Below, piece by piece: positions 44,180 to 55,710 of a stretch of 64,000 nt of DNA. Position 1 is the stretch's first letter; every line of letters starts with the position of its first letter. Under the pieces are notes generated by a model, which saw only the letters and a list, made by a program, of their open reading frames with translations, searched no databases and was not told where the DNA came from. This DNA comes from Timema cristinae (Eukaryota; Arthropoda; Insecta; Phasmatodea; Timematidae), in contig JBCFYV010011164.1 of NCBI GenBank assembly GCA_039000515.1, positions 45,589,159-45,653,158 of the forward strand, written 5' to 3'. The position numbers were made by a program, and so were the translations under genes.

Positions 44180-47100
44180 TTGCCCGCTTGTGTTAAACCA
44201 CGCGTCCCCTCCACTGTGATTGAGATACAGGTAGTTAAGGAAAGGTGTTTTGCTCTATTAGATACTGGGGCCAGTCATTCCTTTGTTTGCCAGAAGTTTG
44301 TGCGCAAGTTGGAAGGTAAAACTAAAGTCATTTATTATTCTATCCCTCCTAAGACGTACGCAGTGGCTAATGGACAGAATATTTTGGTCGAGAGTAAGGT
44401 AGAGTTCCCTATCAAGATAGATCGATTTTCTTGGACGCGTCCATTTTTTGTTGTCCCTAACCTCCCTTTTGATGTAATTCTGGGAACTGACTTTATGTTT
44501 CACACTGGAGTCAAGCTTGATTTAAGACGCTTGGGAATATCGTTTAGTTTTGAGCCAAGTTTATTCATTCCATTTTGTTTCGGGCATAGTCTTCGAGATT
44601 TATTCTCGATTGTCGAGGAACGTGAGGCGATCGATCGTTTGGTTGGTCAATTTCCTGACGTCATCACTGACAGATGGGGAAAGTGCGACGTTTTGCCGTA
44701 TGACATTGTGGCACAGGACCACATACCAGTTAAATCAGGTCCTTACTCCTGTGCTCCACCCAAATTAGAAATATTTAGGAATCTTATCCTGGACTTAGAA
44801 CGGAAAGAGGTTATTCGTCCCTCCAAATCGCCATACGCAAGCCCTGCTTTTATTATCCCCAGGAAAGGTCAGGGGCATCGCTTAATTGTCAACTATAGGA
44901 AACTTAGCAAAAAGATTGTGTTCGACCCTTACCCCATGCCCAGCATCGAATCCGCCTTCCAACATCTTGGCGGGGCTAAATATTATAGCCTAATTGACCT
45001 CAATGCAAGCTTTCTCCAATGCGCACTCTCAGAATCTTCTAAGAAATACACTGCGTTCATCACTCCCTGGCAAGTATATGAATTCAACCGTGTGCCTTTA
45101 GAGATATCCTGCGGGAGGCAAGCTCTGAGTAGGGTCCTGGACCATATCTTAGCGGACCTGAAGTATGACTTTGTGTTTAATTACCTTGATGATATCTGTA
45201 TATACAGCAAATCATTTGACGACCACTTGCGTCATGTAGAGATAGTGTTAGAGCGCCTGCGCGGGGCCGGGTTGACTGTCAACCCGGAGAAGGTTACGTG
45301 GGCGAAGAGATCTGTACCATATAAAGGCTATTTTATTTCAGAGGGTAATCTGCTTGCTGACCCGGAACGGGTCAAGCCCATCTTAGATTTTCCTGCCCCA
45401 AAAAACATCAAAGGTGTGTTACGGTTTTTAAGCATGTGCGCTTACTACGCTAGGTTCACCCCTAACTTCTCGGACTTAGCTAATCCGCTTAACTCTCTGA
45501 AAAAAAAGGGGGCTAACATTACTTGGGGACCCGCTCAGAGGGATGCCTTTGTTGCACTCAAGCGCCACCTTGTTTCGCCAGCCGTTCTGCGTATGCCTGA
45601 CTTCACTCTACCCTTTAAATTGCACGTCGATGCTTCCTCAGTAGCGCTAGGTGCGGTTCTCTCACAAATGACTTCTGAGGGGTGTAGACCAGCAGCTTTC
45701 GCCAGTAGGACTCTGAGCCTGGCCGAAAGAAAGTATAGCATTTAAGAAAAGGAATGTTTGAGTTGTATATTTGGCATTGAGAAATTTGCTGACTACCTAG
45801 AACTTCGCCAGTTCGACTTATATACCAACATCATGGCCCTCAGCTGGATGTGGAATCACCCGAAACAGTTCGGAAAGATAGGCCGGTGGGTCTGGAAGCT
45901 ATCTATGTTTAATTTCACAACGCATCATGTTGCCGGGAAGTTTAATGTTGTTGCTGACGCTTTGTCAAGGAAGTCTGAGGATAAGGACCCCGTAGGAGAT
46001 AGTAAAGAGGAAGGCTCGTTGTACGTCATCCATACTATCCCTGAATCTTTGATTTCCATTAAAGATCATCAGCTGTTGGATCCATACTGTACCCAGATTG
46101 TGGACAGGATCAAGCGTGGGGAGAGGGTAGGCAGCTACGAGATCCTTAAGGACCTCCTCGTAGTTCGTATTAATGGGAAGCTTAGATATTTTGTGCCGGA
46201 GAAACTTAGCCCCATGTTGCTTAAGTACTTCCATGACTCCCTCCTCGGTGGCCATTGCGGCGTGCTTAAGACAGAACGTAAGATCTGCAAGGAATTTTTT
46301 TGGCCCTTAATGTCTAGGGATATTAGAAAGTGGATACGTAAATGTGAGCCGTGTTGATTGGCCAAACCTACTCGCAATTCCAAGATAGGGTTCCACTCCG
46401 CGGATGTCGCTAGGCGGCCGTGGGAGAAGGTTTTTGTTGATTTTGTTGGCCCTTTGACTCGCTCTTCCCAGGGTAACACCTCCATACTCGTTGCTATGGA
46501 CGCGTTCTCGAAATTTGTCATCCTCATTCCCCTTAGGAACATGAAAGCGAGGACGACGGTTAACGCTCTGTGCAGACGTGTTTAGGCAATTTTAGGGACT
46601 CCGAGGACCATCGTGACTGACAATGGGCCGTGTTTTAGGTCGAGAACATTTGGGGATATGTGCTTCTCATGGGGGATCAGGCACGTCACCACTAGCCCCT
46701 ACAACCCGTCACCTAATCTCGTATAAAGGTTTAATCGCAACCTGAACATTGCCTTAACGATCTTCCATCACCAAGACCACACTCGCTGGGACCAGGACAT
46801 TGATGTATTAAACGTAGCTTTCAATGCAGTTTTGCACGAGTCAGCCAAGGCCACCCCTTACTCGATCCTCCTTAACAAGGACCTGAATCACCCCTTATTG
46901 TCCAACTGGGATATTGATCCACTTCTCAATGACACGGGCGAATGCTCATACGGGGAAAAATGTGAGGTGGCTTTTTGGAACCTTCAGAGGTCCCAAAGGA
47001 AGGTTGCCGCCACCTATAACCGGGGTCGTATCCCGGTTCCATTCTAGCAAGGGGACAAAGTTGTCTGTAAGTGTTTCCCTCTAAGCTCGGCTGCTGACAG

Positions 47101-47245
47101 GTCTTCGGCGAAGATGGCGTACAAGTGGAGTGGTCCCTGGTCAATATAAAGATTCCTCACGCCTGTCTCTGTTATGTTAAAAAGAATAACCGACCCGTCT
47201 TTGACGCGTAGAGCGCACGTCAGCCATCTAAAGGCTGTGGAGTAA
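44180..47245 (+). pseudogene. gypsy pol (PR-RT-RH-IN), six in-frame stops
   Basis: One frame spans 3,066 bases without any frameshift. Domains in order: protease with LLDTGASHSFV; reverse transcriptase with IVNYRKLSKKI, SLIDLNASF and the NYLDDICIY active site; RNase H starting LHVDASSVALGAVLSQ; and integrase with an HHCC finger (HDSLLGGHCG to RKCEPC) and core motifs VFVDFVGPL and VTDNGPCF. Stops lie at 45743, 46355, 46583, 46724, 47045 and 47147. The stop at 46724 sits exactly where the third catalytic residue (Glu) is expected. It would copy and integrate the element if intact. Confidence 0.93.
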
Positions 47246-48130
47246 TGTGTCAATTGACCTTCATTTGTGTTGTCTCTTTTATGTAGGTATATCTTTATGA
47301 TTCAATTTGCGTTAGCTTTTCATAAGTACATAATTATGGGGTTTTTATATTTGTATATTTTATTTAAATAATGGAAGGGGTTTAACCCCCATATTTTTGC
47401 TTTGCATAGTCTTAAGGTAGGGTCTAGATATATTTCCTGCCAGAGATTTGAGTTTGACTTTTGGATGTGAAGCGTGTGCCTCGTCCAAAGGATACTGTGC
47501 AGAACGTTCACCCCTCCAAAAATGGACTACCTCCTACCGCATGTGAAGTGGCATACCCACCTTTCCTCACCGATGGAAAGCCGCCACTGATCAGAGAGTT
47601 GTGGGTTGCTCTGAGGGTCATGCGGAGTAGACAATGTTGGGGCAACGAGACCGTGTAGTAGTGATCAAGACTGGCTGTTCTTGCTTATAAACATTATAGT
47701 GTATGTGGTGATAACATGTGGGCTTTGTGTTCTCAGAGATTTCCCCTATCTCGTCCCCCGATTTTTCCCTCTCCTCTTTTTCCCGTCGCTCCTTTGTACA
47801 CTGGACGACATGAGGTGTTCACCGAACTGGGCATCGTGAAACCCTACCGGATGGCAAGAGCGGTCCACCATGAATACCGGTGCCGTCACCCTGCCAAACT
47901 CGGATTGACGGACTGTTGTTGTGGGTGTGTAAAAATGAAAAAAAAAGAGAGGATGTCAGCCTCGGAGTCCAGTCTTTCGATGTCTTCTGAACCTGTGACA
48001 GGCCACCAACCAAGGCCTACCAGAGCCGTCGCCTACCTCCTAGTCAGCGGTGAATTTCGGGGAAGGCGCCGTCCCCACTTGTCCACCGAAGGCTAAGGAC
48101 ATGTTTCTTCTTCGTCCAAGGGGGGGACAT
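47246..48130 (+). other. gypsy 3' untranslated region
   Basis: About 0.9 kb between the end of pol and the 3' LTR. Open frames at 47461-47658 and 47716-48096 have no recognisable envelope or other domain. The last bases CCAAGGGGGGGACAT form a purine-rich tract directly before the LTR, as needed to prime plus-strand synthesis. Confidence 0.6.
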
Positions 48131-49444
48131 TGTGACCGAGTCACAACATGGAAAGAAAAAGATTGCATGGACTCACCAACTCTGCCTCCATTTGGCTGTT
48201 CTACGAGGACACACACAAACACATCGTCTCGCCACCCAGATTGTTTTTAACCGAGACGAGTAACCGTAAGCGAAGTTGCACCTCTAGCCTGCCCCACCCC
48301 AAGAGAGAATAAATAAAAGACGATCTACATGCGTGGACCCATGCGCCTAGTGACAGTGCTCTGAAGTTAACGGGCGGTCGAGCGGCGCGATATTTGAAAT
48401 CTCGTCCTGAACATGTGAGAATCTTCCCGAACAGTGCACTCCCCTTCCCCCTTTATCCTACCTTGCTTCCCGCGCTCATGAGAACACGTGACGCTACCTT
48501 GGTTGTATATAATGGCAGGACTCTATTGCCATGACACACATTTCTCCGCATTCTCTAGGTGAGGCACTTGGTGTCAATTTTAGATTTAGTTTACTTGTAT
48601 CAAAATTCTGTTTGGGCAACGATTAATTCTAAATTACGTTTTAGTCAATATTTATTTACTATTTAACTTTATTTATTATATATGGGAACTGCAATTTTTG
48701 TAGAGGTCATGACAGCGCAGTTTGAATTTAGGGATATAACTACTCAGGTAGACGTATCTCATCCGCTTCATGGATTGTTTTGGGGCTATTTACTCCGCCA
48801 TGTTTGATGTGCGGGATGTTTAGTTATACCTTTTGAGTATTTGGTTAAAATCATATTGAACGATCAATGTTACTGTCATTATTGGGGGATTGAATTTCCA
48901 TTGATCCAAACCTTGTTGGTTAAGCCTGGGGTCGCGAACCCACGCTCTTAGTGTATTAGTATTGTTAATTGCAAGGTTATTCAATTTTAATGGTGCATCA
49001 GTATAATGGATAATGGTTTCATTTTTTGAGCTTTAGAATAGCTGTGATGGTAACCTTTTTTTGGAACTCTCTCTTTTTCATAAGTTATCGGGGAGTCACC
49101 GATGGCGAATAGTCAATGTCTAGTGTTTATTGTTAGTATGCGGGTTATTGTTCCTATATACAATCCTTGTCATTGTACTTTACGGATTTATATGGAGGTC
49201 AGTTTAAAGGTTTGTTTATACTGTGGGTCACTTCGGTGGCCATCTTATTGCTTGGGGTCGTGCCCCATATCTTTGTTTGTATATAAGTTGTAATGGCCTT
49301 ATTTTGCCTACGCCTAACTCCGGGCTTGTCCCACTCTTTTCCCATCGAGTATTGTTATTGTTATTATTGAAAATAAATAAACTCTCTTGTGACCAACCTG
49401 AGTTTTATTTGGTATATAAATAAAGGAGGGTAGGGGGGGTTACA
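48131..49444 (+). repeat. 3' LTR
   Basis: Same start and end as the 5' LTR. Small differences include the CGAGGACAC/TGAAGACAC site near 48202 and several single-base changes. Confidence 0.95.
48506..48512 (+). promoter_or_regulatory. candidate TATA box in 3' LTR
   Basis: TATATAA at the position matching that in the 5' LTR. It would drive transcription outward into flanking DNA. Confidence 0.35.
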
Positions 49445-49794
49445 GGTCCACATATCCTTACTCGTTGTTAACTTGTCAAATAAAAACACACAGTTAAACA
49501 CACAAATTACGAAACAACAGACACCGAAATCACACGAAATAACACCTTATACGCGTGAAATTTCACAACTTTGTTTGCAACTGACCGTAGGAAAGTTCGC
49601 TCATAGGGCGAACAATTCCAGTGAACAAAATCGCTACCCTCACCATTATTCTCAGTTTTGTTTGTAGAGCCGTCCTAACCAACTGAACACCGAACATTGT
49701 TTGGCGAACATCACAATGTTTGATGAAATTCCAACAAACAATATTCGCCGGACATGTTTGTCTGGTACGGATGAGGCTTTAATGAAACGTTTAA

Positions 49795-49905
49795 TTAGTG
49801 ATAGCTCAAGGGGTAAGATAGTTTGAAAAAATGCACCCGCATTATTGTAGAGAATGGAGGGAAAAAATACTTTTGTAAACCCATCCGGTATTCAAGCCAC
49901 TAATT
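49795..49905 (-). repeat. SINE-B fragment
   Basis: Middle block (GAGAATGGAGGGAAAAAA reversed) and a B-box-like GGCTTGAATACCGG on the minus strand. It starts just outside the Harbinger-like right end. Confidence 0.45.
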
Positions 49906-50094
49906 CACAGTTAATTGTAAGCCCGTTTGTTTCAGGTGAAACACTTTAGAAATATTATATAAATATGTGTGTCTGGGACACAAAAATCGTAGCCCATTAG
50001 TGGAAAAGATTGCCAATACTAATGTACCATTGCCCAGCGGACGCCCGAATGTACTAATCGACATACTTTCCGTTGAGGCTCTTTCCATGTCCCG

Positions 50095-50305
50095 ATTAGA
50101 TGAGAGGAGGATGATAGTGAATATGAGGGCGTTAAACTGGTGGAAACCCTTGAACCTAACTTAAGCCTAACCAACCAAATCCTGGTGACCGTTGGTGTGA
50201 TTCCACTTTTGGGGAAATTACCCAAGGTACCAGCCAGGAATCGAAACCAAGAATCCTAGGCTTGTAGCCAGATGTACTGACCACTATACCATGTGTTCGG
50301 TTGGG
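50095..50305 (-). repeat. SINE-C, 3' truncated
   Basis: On the minus strand it has the tRNA-like head (ATGGTATAGTGGTCAGTACA, B-box GGTTTCGATTCC) and the body down to the GATAGTGAATATGAGGG block. Confidence 0.75.
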
Positions 50306-50504
50306 CAACTAGCTTACCGGTGAGAATACTTGGGCACTTAATCAAACTTAAATAGTGTTTTAAATTCAGGCCAACAAGGAGAAACACAAGATTCTGTGTA
50401 TGGATGTTCTATTTCTAGATATTTTATAATTCCTTTAGCAAAATAATACCGATAATTAATCCACATAAAATGCCAAACAAGATTTGTTGACAATAAGGAA
50501 ATCG

Positions 50505-50705
50505 GGGTTTGGGTCCAAGGTCTAAGAAGGTTGGCAATCGAAACCCAACCGAGTGATCTTAGGGTTGTTTTTCATAAATTGTCAGCCCCTTTTCTCTCCT
50601 CGCAAATTCTAGTAGATTACCTCACAATTCTACCTTATTACTATATGTTCCACTAGTGTAATTAACTGTATACAACCAAAAAACAGTAATAAGACGCAGT
50701 GAGAT
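50505..50705 (+). repeat. SINE-B, diverged
   Basis: It has the CTCCTCGCAAATTCTAGTAG block and tail AGTAATAAGACGCAGTGAGA. Confidence 0.55.
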
Positions 50706-50997
50706 AAAAATTGTAAATACAAGAAAACTTCTCGCTAAAGATACCTCTCAAAAATGGATTCATCTTTACGACGGACAGTTTAGGTTTCCTTGGAAGAGCA
50801 ATATGAGATCTTACGTTGAAGCAGCTTCCCAATAATGAACATGAACGTATATTTATGCATACCAATTTCTAAATAATGAACACGGGTCTATTTATTTTAC
50901 AGTCCAGATACTAAAATTGTGTTTGTCTTAAGTGCAGCGTGAGCAGTCTCAATTTCTCCTGTAGGAGAAACAGTTCCATTGCTACAGTAGGCTAGAG

Positions 50998-51328
50998 CAG
51001 TGGTTTCCAACCTTTTTTTTTCGTTTGCGCACACCTTAGAAGCCCATGTCCAAAAATTGTGCCCTTAGTTTTAGTACAATGTTTAATTATTACTACAGTA
51101 GTAAATACTTATAATTTATTTGTTGCAAATGAAAATAAATGTTCTAATAATGGGATTAAAAAGCCATACAATAATGAGGTGAAATAAATGTTTAATATTT
51201 CATAGCTTCACACTGCTGGAATATGTATACTCTAGCTCTTTCCGCCATTATTAGAATATTTTCACTTACCCCAAAACTTTCTGTCACATACCCCTGAGGG
51301 TACACCTACCCCACGTTGGGAACCACTG
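50998..51328. mobile_element. hAT-type MITE, 331 bp
   Basis: The ends are CAGTGGTTTCCAACC and, inverted, CAGTGGTTCCCAAC, the common hAT terminus. The 8-bp flanks GGCTAGAG and GACTAGAA agree at six positions, consistent with an aged 8-bp duplication. No coding sequence. Confidence 0.82.
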
Positions 51329-51339
51329 GACTAGAAAGA

Positions 51340-51702
51340 GGTGCAAGAGGACTTAAAATAAATCCCGAAGTAAAAATGCAGCTTGAAAATAACAATAACA
51401 ATGAAAAAAATGCTTAACTTATTGAAACTATAATAAGGAAATAGTGTTGAAATTTGTGAGCTCATTGATACACATTTTTAGTTATTCTGAAGTAAACAAA
51501 AAAAAGTCCATACTTTAAGAATCCTTACTCTTTTTGGAGAAGAAATTAAGTTTTTTTTCCCTTCCTTTGTGAGTGATGTCTAACAGTAGTGATAATTTAA
51601 TGCGGTATTATATTTTCTTTCTTTGAGTCATCTGGGTGAAAACCAAAAATAGATCCATGTATTCTTATTTAAAATACAATATTGACAGATCCTAAATCTC
51701 AA

Positions 51703-51766
<64 letters not shown>

Positions 51767-52075
51767 TGGGTTTAAATATTTTGCTAGAAAATTTGATTAT
51801 ATTTTCCTTAAAATCATCAATCTATATTTTTTAATAACTAAGCTTATTTTACTTATAGGTAATTTATTTTAAACTCTTGCTTCTTCCTGAATTCTCAAAC
51901 ACACAGATTGAATAATAGAAGTGTGAATATTATCTGTATAGCCACAGGTTTAAAAATAGTTTGGACACGTTTACATAAAATATACAAATATATATTAAAC
52001 TAGCCTCTTTCATTCACTCACTGACATATTTTATTTTAATGTACTGTACACTTTTTATATCAGGGGTACTAATGT
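51340..52075. other. AT-rich DNA with (TA)n run
   Basis: A TA repeat lies at about 51710-51762. No gene is supported. Confidence 0.5.
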
Positions 52076-52079
52076 CTCA

Positions 52080-52205
52080 ATCTAGGAGGGATGGATAGAG
52101 AAGGTTCTCCAGAGGAAATGTCTTCGCATCAATAGGAGGATAATAATAGGTTAACCACACTATAAATCACTTTGTAGGGATTCAAACCTCAACCTACTCA
52201 TCATG
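52080..52205 (-). repeat. SINE-B fragment
   Basis: Minus-strand middle block and a B-box-like GAGGTTTGAATCC. The head stops at the ACGTTGCCATGATGAG segment. Confidence 0.5.
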
Positions 52206-52221
52206 GCAACGTCCAGTTATT

Positions 52222-52468
52222 TACCCGCTTCGGTGGTTGCGTGGTTCAACGCGCTACTCTTGTAGTAGGCTAGATTGCCGAATACGGGGATATCGAGGCT
52301 CGAATTTAGGGCTGGTGAACTGAGGGTGGTTTTTCACTCTCCCTCAATGCAAATACTGGTACACTTCTTATAAATATAACCTTCCCCATCCATAAAAACA
52401 CTAGCGTAATTAGTACATGAGAGTAACTTATAGCCTGAACGAGAAGTAAGAAATGGCGCTAAAAAAAA
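52222..52468 (+). repeat. SINE-B, full length
   Basis: It has head CCCGCTTCGGTGGTTGCGTG, B-box AGGCTCGAATTTA, middle block and tail AGCCTGAACGAGAAGTAAGA. Confidence 0.8.
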
Positions 52469-52529
52469 TAGTCAAATTTTGAAAATAATTATAACCAATA
52501 GCATCGATGCACATACAGACTAAACGTAG

Positions 52530-52735
52530 GTCTTGTATAAAATAAATTCCTGGTGATGGGGAGATCGAGGTTGGAATACCAGCTGGTCGTACTGAGAGTT
52601 ATATTTTCAAAATGGCTCCTCATGCTACCTTCATGAAAATGAGGTAACAATAACTCTCAAATTTATTTTTCTCATTTCTACACAAATAGTGCAATTAAAT
52701 GCGGACATCCCGGATGGAAATAAGACGCGGTGTAG
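52530..52735 (+). repeat. SINE-B, 5' truncated
   Basis: It has GTGATGGGGAGATCGAGGTT, B-box remnant and tail CCGGATGGAAATAAGACGCG. Confidence 0.6.
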
Positions 52736-53119
52736 CAACGAAAGTTGAAAAAACAAAAAATTGGCAATAGGATTTTCCGTAATTACTGTAGCAGGCAACT
52801 GTAACCGTTTAATTTGCATTAAGAAATAGAAACTTGAGAAATACAAAAAAATAAAACGTTTGTCTTGCTATCTTTAAACAACATTAATAATATATCTCAA
52901 CAACAATAATTTAATGTGTAAAAAAAAAAAATTATATTTCTTTCGCAGTCGAGAGCGAATCTCAAAATGGTTAATCAAATTAAGTTTGAAAATTCTCGTA
53001 TCTTATATTACGTCCGTTTCTCTGTGAATGTTTAATACCGTACATAGCTTAAAAATTTCATTATGAAATAAACACAATTACAATAAATATTTTTTAATTT
53101 AGGTTCAAGTTATACTTAC

Positions 53120-53330
53120 TCACTCGCATTGGTGGGCATGGAGAATAAGGCGCAATTCTCGTTTGTTCTCCCAGTGACGAGTAAGTTGGAATATGGATCG
53201 TGGTCAGATGTTCTAAAGAGGTTTATCCTAAATGTTCTCTCATTTCACACAAAAGCGGGTAAGTTTGACTCCTTATCCCCACATTATCAGTGTAAATATT
53301 AGGTAAGCCATGAAGGGTAGTAAATTAGCT
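53120..53330 (+). repeat. SINE-B, diverged
   Basis: It has head CTCGCATTGGTGGGCATGGA, middle block CACAAAAGCGGGTAAGTTTG and a degenerate tail. Confidence 0.55.
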
Positions 53331-53334
53331 AATT

Positions 53335-53875
53335 TAAATAATAATGTTATGTTAATTTTGCTCTATAATATGCATATGCTACTGTAAATGTGCTGAATGT
53401 AATGAGTTTGTAGAGTTGCCGGTGATTATACAAAGCTAATGATTAAGTTGGGGGATATAAAAATGTATTTACTATTTCACATACTCGCCGAAAGTTTTAC
53501 AAAATAACTTGTGGGGTTTAATTTTATTCGCGTGGTGATATCAACAGTTGTTGAATATCTGCCATTAGCATGGCGGAATTATCTAACAAAATTTTAAGTG
53601 AAGAATAAATGTTGTAATTAAATTCCAAGACACTCTTTCAAGATATTTTTTAAAAAAAGTTGAGGTCACCATGTGAATAAAATTAAATGATATGTTTGTA
53701 CTGAAGCAATATTTTACTTATTTTGTCAAAAAAAAAATATTTTGCCATAAAAACTGCAAAAACACTGTTTTTTTTCTCACGTCCTCTTCCGTTCCACATT
53801 AATAAGTCACGTAAAGATTAGGTTTGGTTAGGATTATTTGTGCTAGTTTAGGTTTGGCTAGGTTATACCATTTTA
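53335..53875. other. no feature recognised
   Basis: AT-rich. It contains AGGTTTGGTTAGGATT-type strings near 53820 but no gene. Confidence 0.4.
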
Positions 53876-53877
53876 TA

Positions 53878-55358
53878 TACAACGTGTATATAAAACATTG
53901 CATCAAACTTTGGCAGGCTATTCCTTGGGTGAAAATAGAATAATTCACATCAGAAACCTAGGGTCAATCTTGAATATTAAGGGTGGTATACACCCCTAAA
54001 CATAGAGCTAAAAACGACTATTGTGTGAAATATTATGAAGACTGATTAAGGTATTACAACGAATCTTTGTATACCACTTATTGAAACCTTGATCATTAAC
54101 AAACTAAATGTGCTGTTACCATATCCCACCCCCATCATGATTAAAGGGGGGGTTGTAACACTTTTTTCTACAATAAAATTTGTCAGAGTAATTATTACTA
54201 ATTTTGACTTAAGATTACAAAACAAGGATTGAAATTAACAATAAAGGTGTCTTGGAGAAACTGTCTATTTTTCCCCGTTTCCGAGATAATCATGCATGTT
54301 TGATTTCAAAGACAATTGTTAATTCCTGCCACGTAGGCAACCAGTATAGCTGTTGCGTAGCCACCACGCTCTCCTTACCTTAATCCGTTAGACTTCTTTC
54401 TGTGGGGTTTTTTCAAAGTTTTGGTGTACGAGACAGCCATTGAATCCAAGGAAGACCTGTTAGCCAGGCTAGGTGCTGAATGTGATAATGTTCAAGAAAC
54501 ACCACGTGTTTTCGATAGATTACGCCAGTCATTGATACGCCACCTCAATTATTGCGATGACGTTAGGGGCCACTATTTTGAACACTTGTAATGAATCTGC
54601 TTTTGAAGCTAGGAATTAAAACATACAAGAACTACGGTTATTATTTCTTAATTTAGCTTTCAATACTCCAATGAGTGTAATGATTAGAATCCCACCCAAG
54701 TGTGAACTGTGTAAGCATAACTTACTAATGTGATAAATAGCAACACATCGGAGCTTATGAAGAAGGAAAAGTATCTGAGTCTCTCCATCATTACACACAA
54801 ACCAGCCTTGTTTACCAAATTTACGTGATACATAGTCCACGTGCCGGTAAAAATGGTTAAACGACTGCAGTGCGAAGTAACACTGCGATTCTGGTTGCCT
54901 ACCTGGCAGGCATTTACACTTGTCTCTGAGCTCAAACTTGTGTGCTTATCTCAAAATGGAAAAAAACTAGACAGTTTCTCCAAGGCACCTTTTTTTGTTA
55001 ATTTTAATCCTTGTTTTGTAATCTTAAGTCAAAATTAGTAATAATTACTCTGACACATTTTATTGCAGAAAAAAGTGTTACAACCCCCCTTTTTTACATG
55101 ATGGGGGTGGGTTACGGTAACAGCACATTTAGTTTGTTAATGATCAAGGTTTCAATAAGTAGTATACAAAGATTCGTTGTAATACCTTAATCAGTTTTCA
55201 TAATATTTCACACAATAGTCGTTTTTAGCTCTATGTTTAGGGGTGTATACCACCCTTAATATTCAAGATGGACCCTAGGCTGCTGATGTGAATTATTCTA
55301 TTTTCACCCAAGGAATAGCCTGCCAAAGTTTGATGCAATGTTTTAGATACAAGTTGTA
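53878..55358 (+). mobile_element. foldback Tc1/mariner-type element, 1,481 bp
   Basis: Inverted repeats of about 470 bp (53878-54346 and about 54890-55358) start TACAAC and are bordered by TA on both sides, the target site of the IS630/Tc1/mariner group. The arms contain ACTTTGGCAGGCTATTCCTT and a C-rich CCCACCCCCATCATG stretch. Between the arms only the end of a transposase and about 300 bp of other sequence remain. Confidence 0.88.
54343..54591 (+). pseudogene. mariner-type transposase, C-terminal fragment
   Basis: The frame reads PPRSPYLNPLDFFLWGFFK and ends GHYFEHL then stop at 54589-54591. The Asp in PLDFFLWG is the third catalytic residue of the DDE_3 nuclease typical of this group. 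An in-frame TAG at 54358-54360 replaces a likely Trp just before PPRSP. Everything upstream is replaced by the left inverted repeat, so the gene is a non-functional stub. Confidence 0.85.
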
Positions 55359-55361
55359 TAA

Positions 55362-55710
55362 TACAGTTCATGTAACATCCGTTCACTATATTTATAAAAT
55401 CATTGGTAAATGTAGATAACTCCTATTATTTGTTAAATTGACCAATGGTTTCAGTGAATCTCTCTATTCATCGATAATTTTACAAAATTACGAACAAAAA
55501 ATAACGAATATACATAATATAGTCTGTAGCTCTTATTATAATTCATTAGTTACGTCGTAACAAAGTAGTTGTACTGGAAAGTGTGTCTAGAAAGTTAAAA
55601 TACAATTAAAGATTAATTGTGGACGTAGCATTTATACTGGTAAGATAGATATAGCATAGCTTCAACTTATTTTGAAACTATACATTTAATGTTTTTTGTA
55701 GATTACTTAC
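55362..55710. other. no feature recognised
   Basis: AT-rich flank between the mariner element and the LINE fragment. Confidence 0.4.

Larger units (their letters stand above)
41659..49444 (+). mobile_element. Ty3/gypsy LTR retrotransposon, 7.8 kb, defective
   Basis: Two directly repeated LTRs of about 1.31 kb flank gag- and pol-like sequence in the order protease, reverse transcriptase, RNase H, integrase, which defines the Ty3/gypsy group. GGTC outside both LTRs (41655-41658 and 49445-49448) is the likely target duplication. A purine-rich tract precedes the 3' LTR. I do not recognise the primer binding site. Gag has several frameshifts and pol six in-frame stops, so the copy cannot make its own proteins. 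Confidence 0.95.
40738..49783. mobile_element. Harbinger-like element split by a gypsy retrotransposon
   Basis: The left end near 40741 (AAGCTATGTCCACGCCGGGC) and the right end near 49780, inverted (AAAGCCTCATCCGTACCAGA), are similar and lie next to TTA/TAA. Both subterminal regions are rich in GTTCGGCGAAC and TGTTTG repeats. Between them, the gypsy element at 41659-49444 interrupts a minus-strand MADF-like gene. Without it the element would be about 1.25 kb, so it is a deletion derivative of a PIF/Harbinger-type element. The borders are approximate. Confidence 0.6.

Noticed and set aside
44180..47245. Alternative genetic code (TAA/TAG read as Glu or Gln) to explain the stops in gypsy pol
   Set aside because: One of the six stops is TGA, gag also has frameshifts, and the Harbinger and mariner genes in the same window end at ordinary TAA/TGA stops. 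Decay is simpler.
47461..48096. Envelope-like gene downstream of gypsy pol
   Set aside because: The two open frames have no signal peptide, membrane segment or known motif, so they are left as untranslated region.
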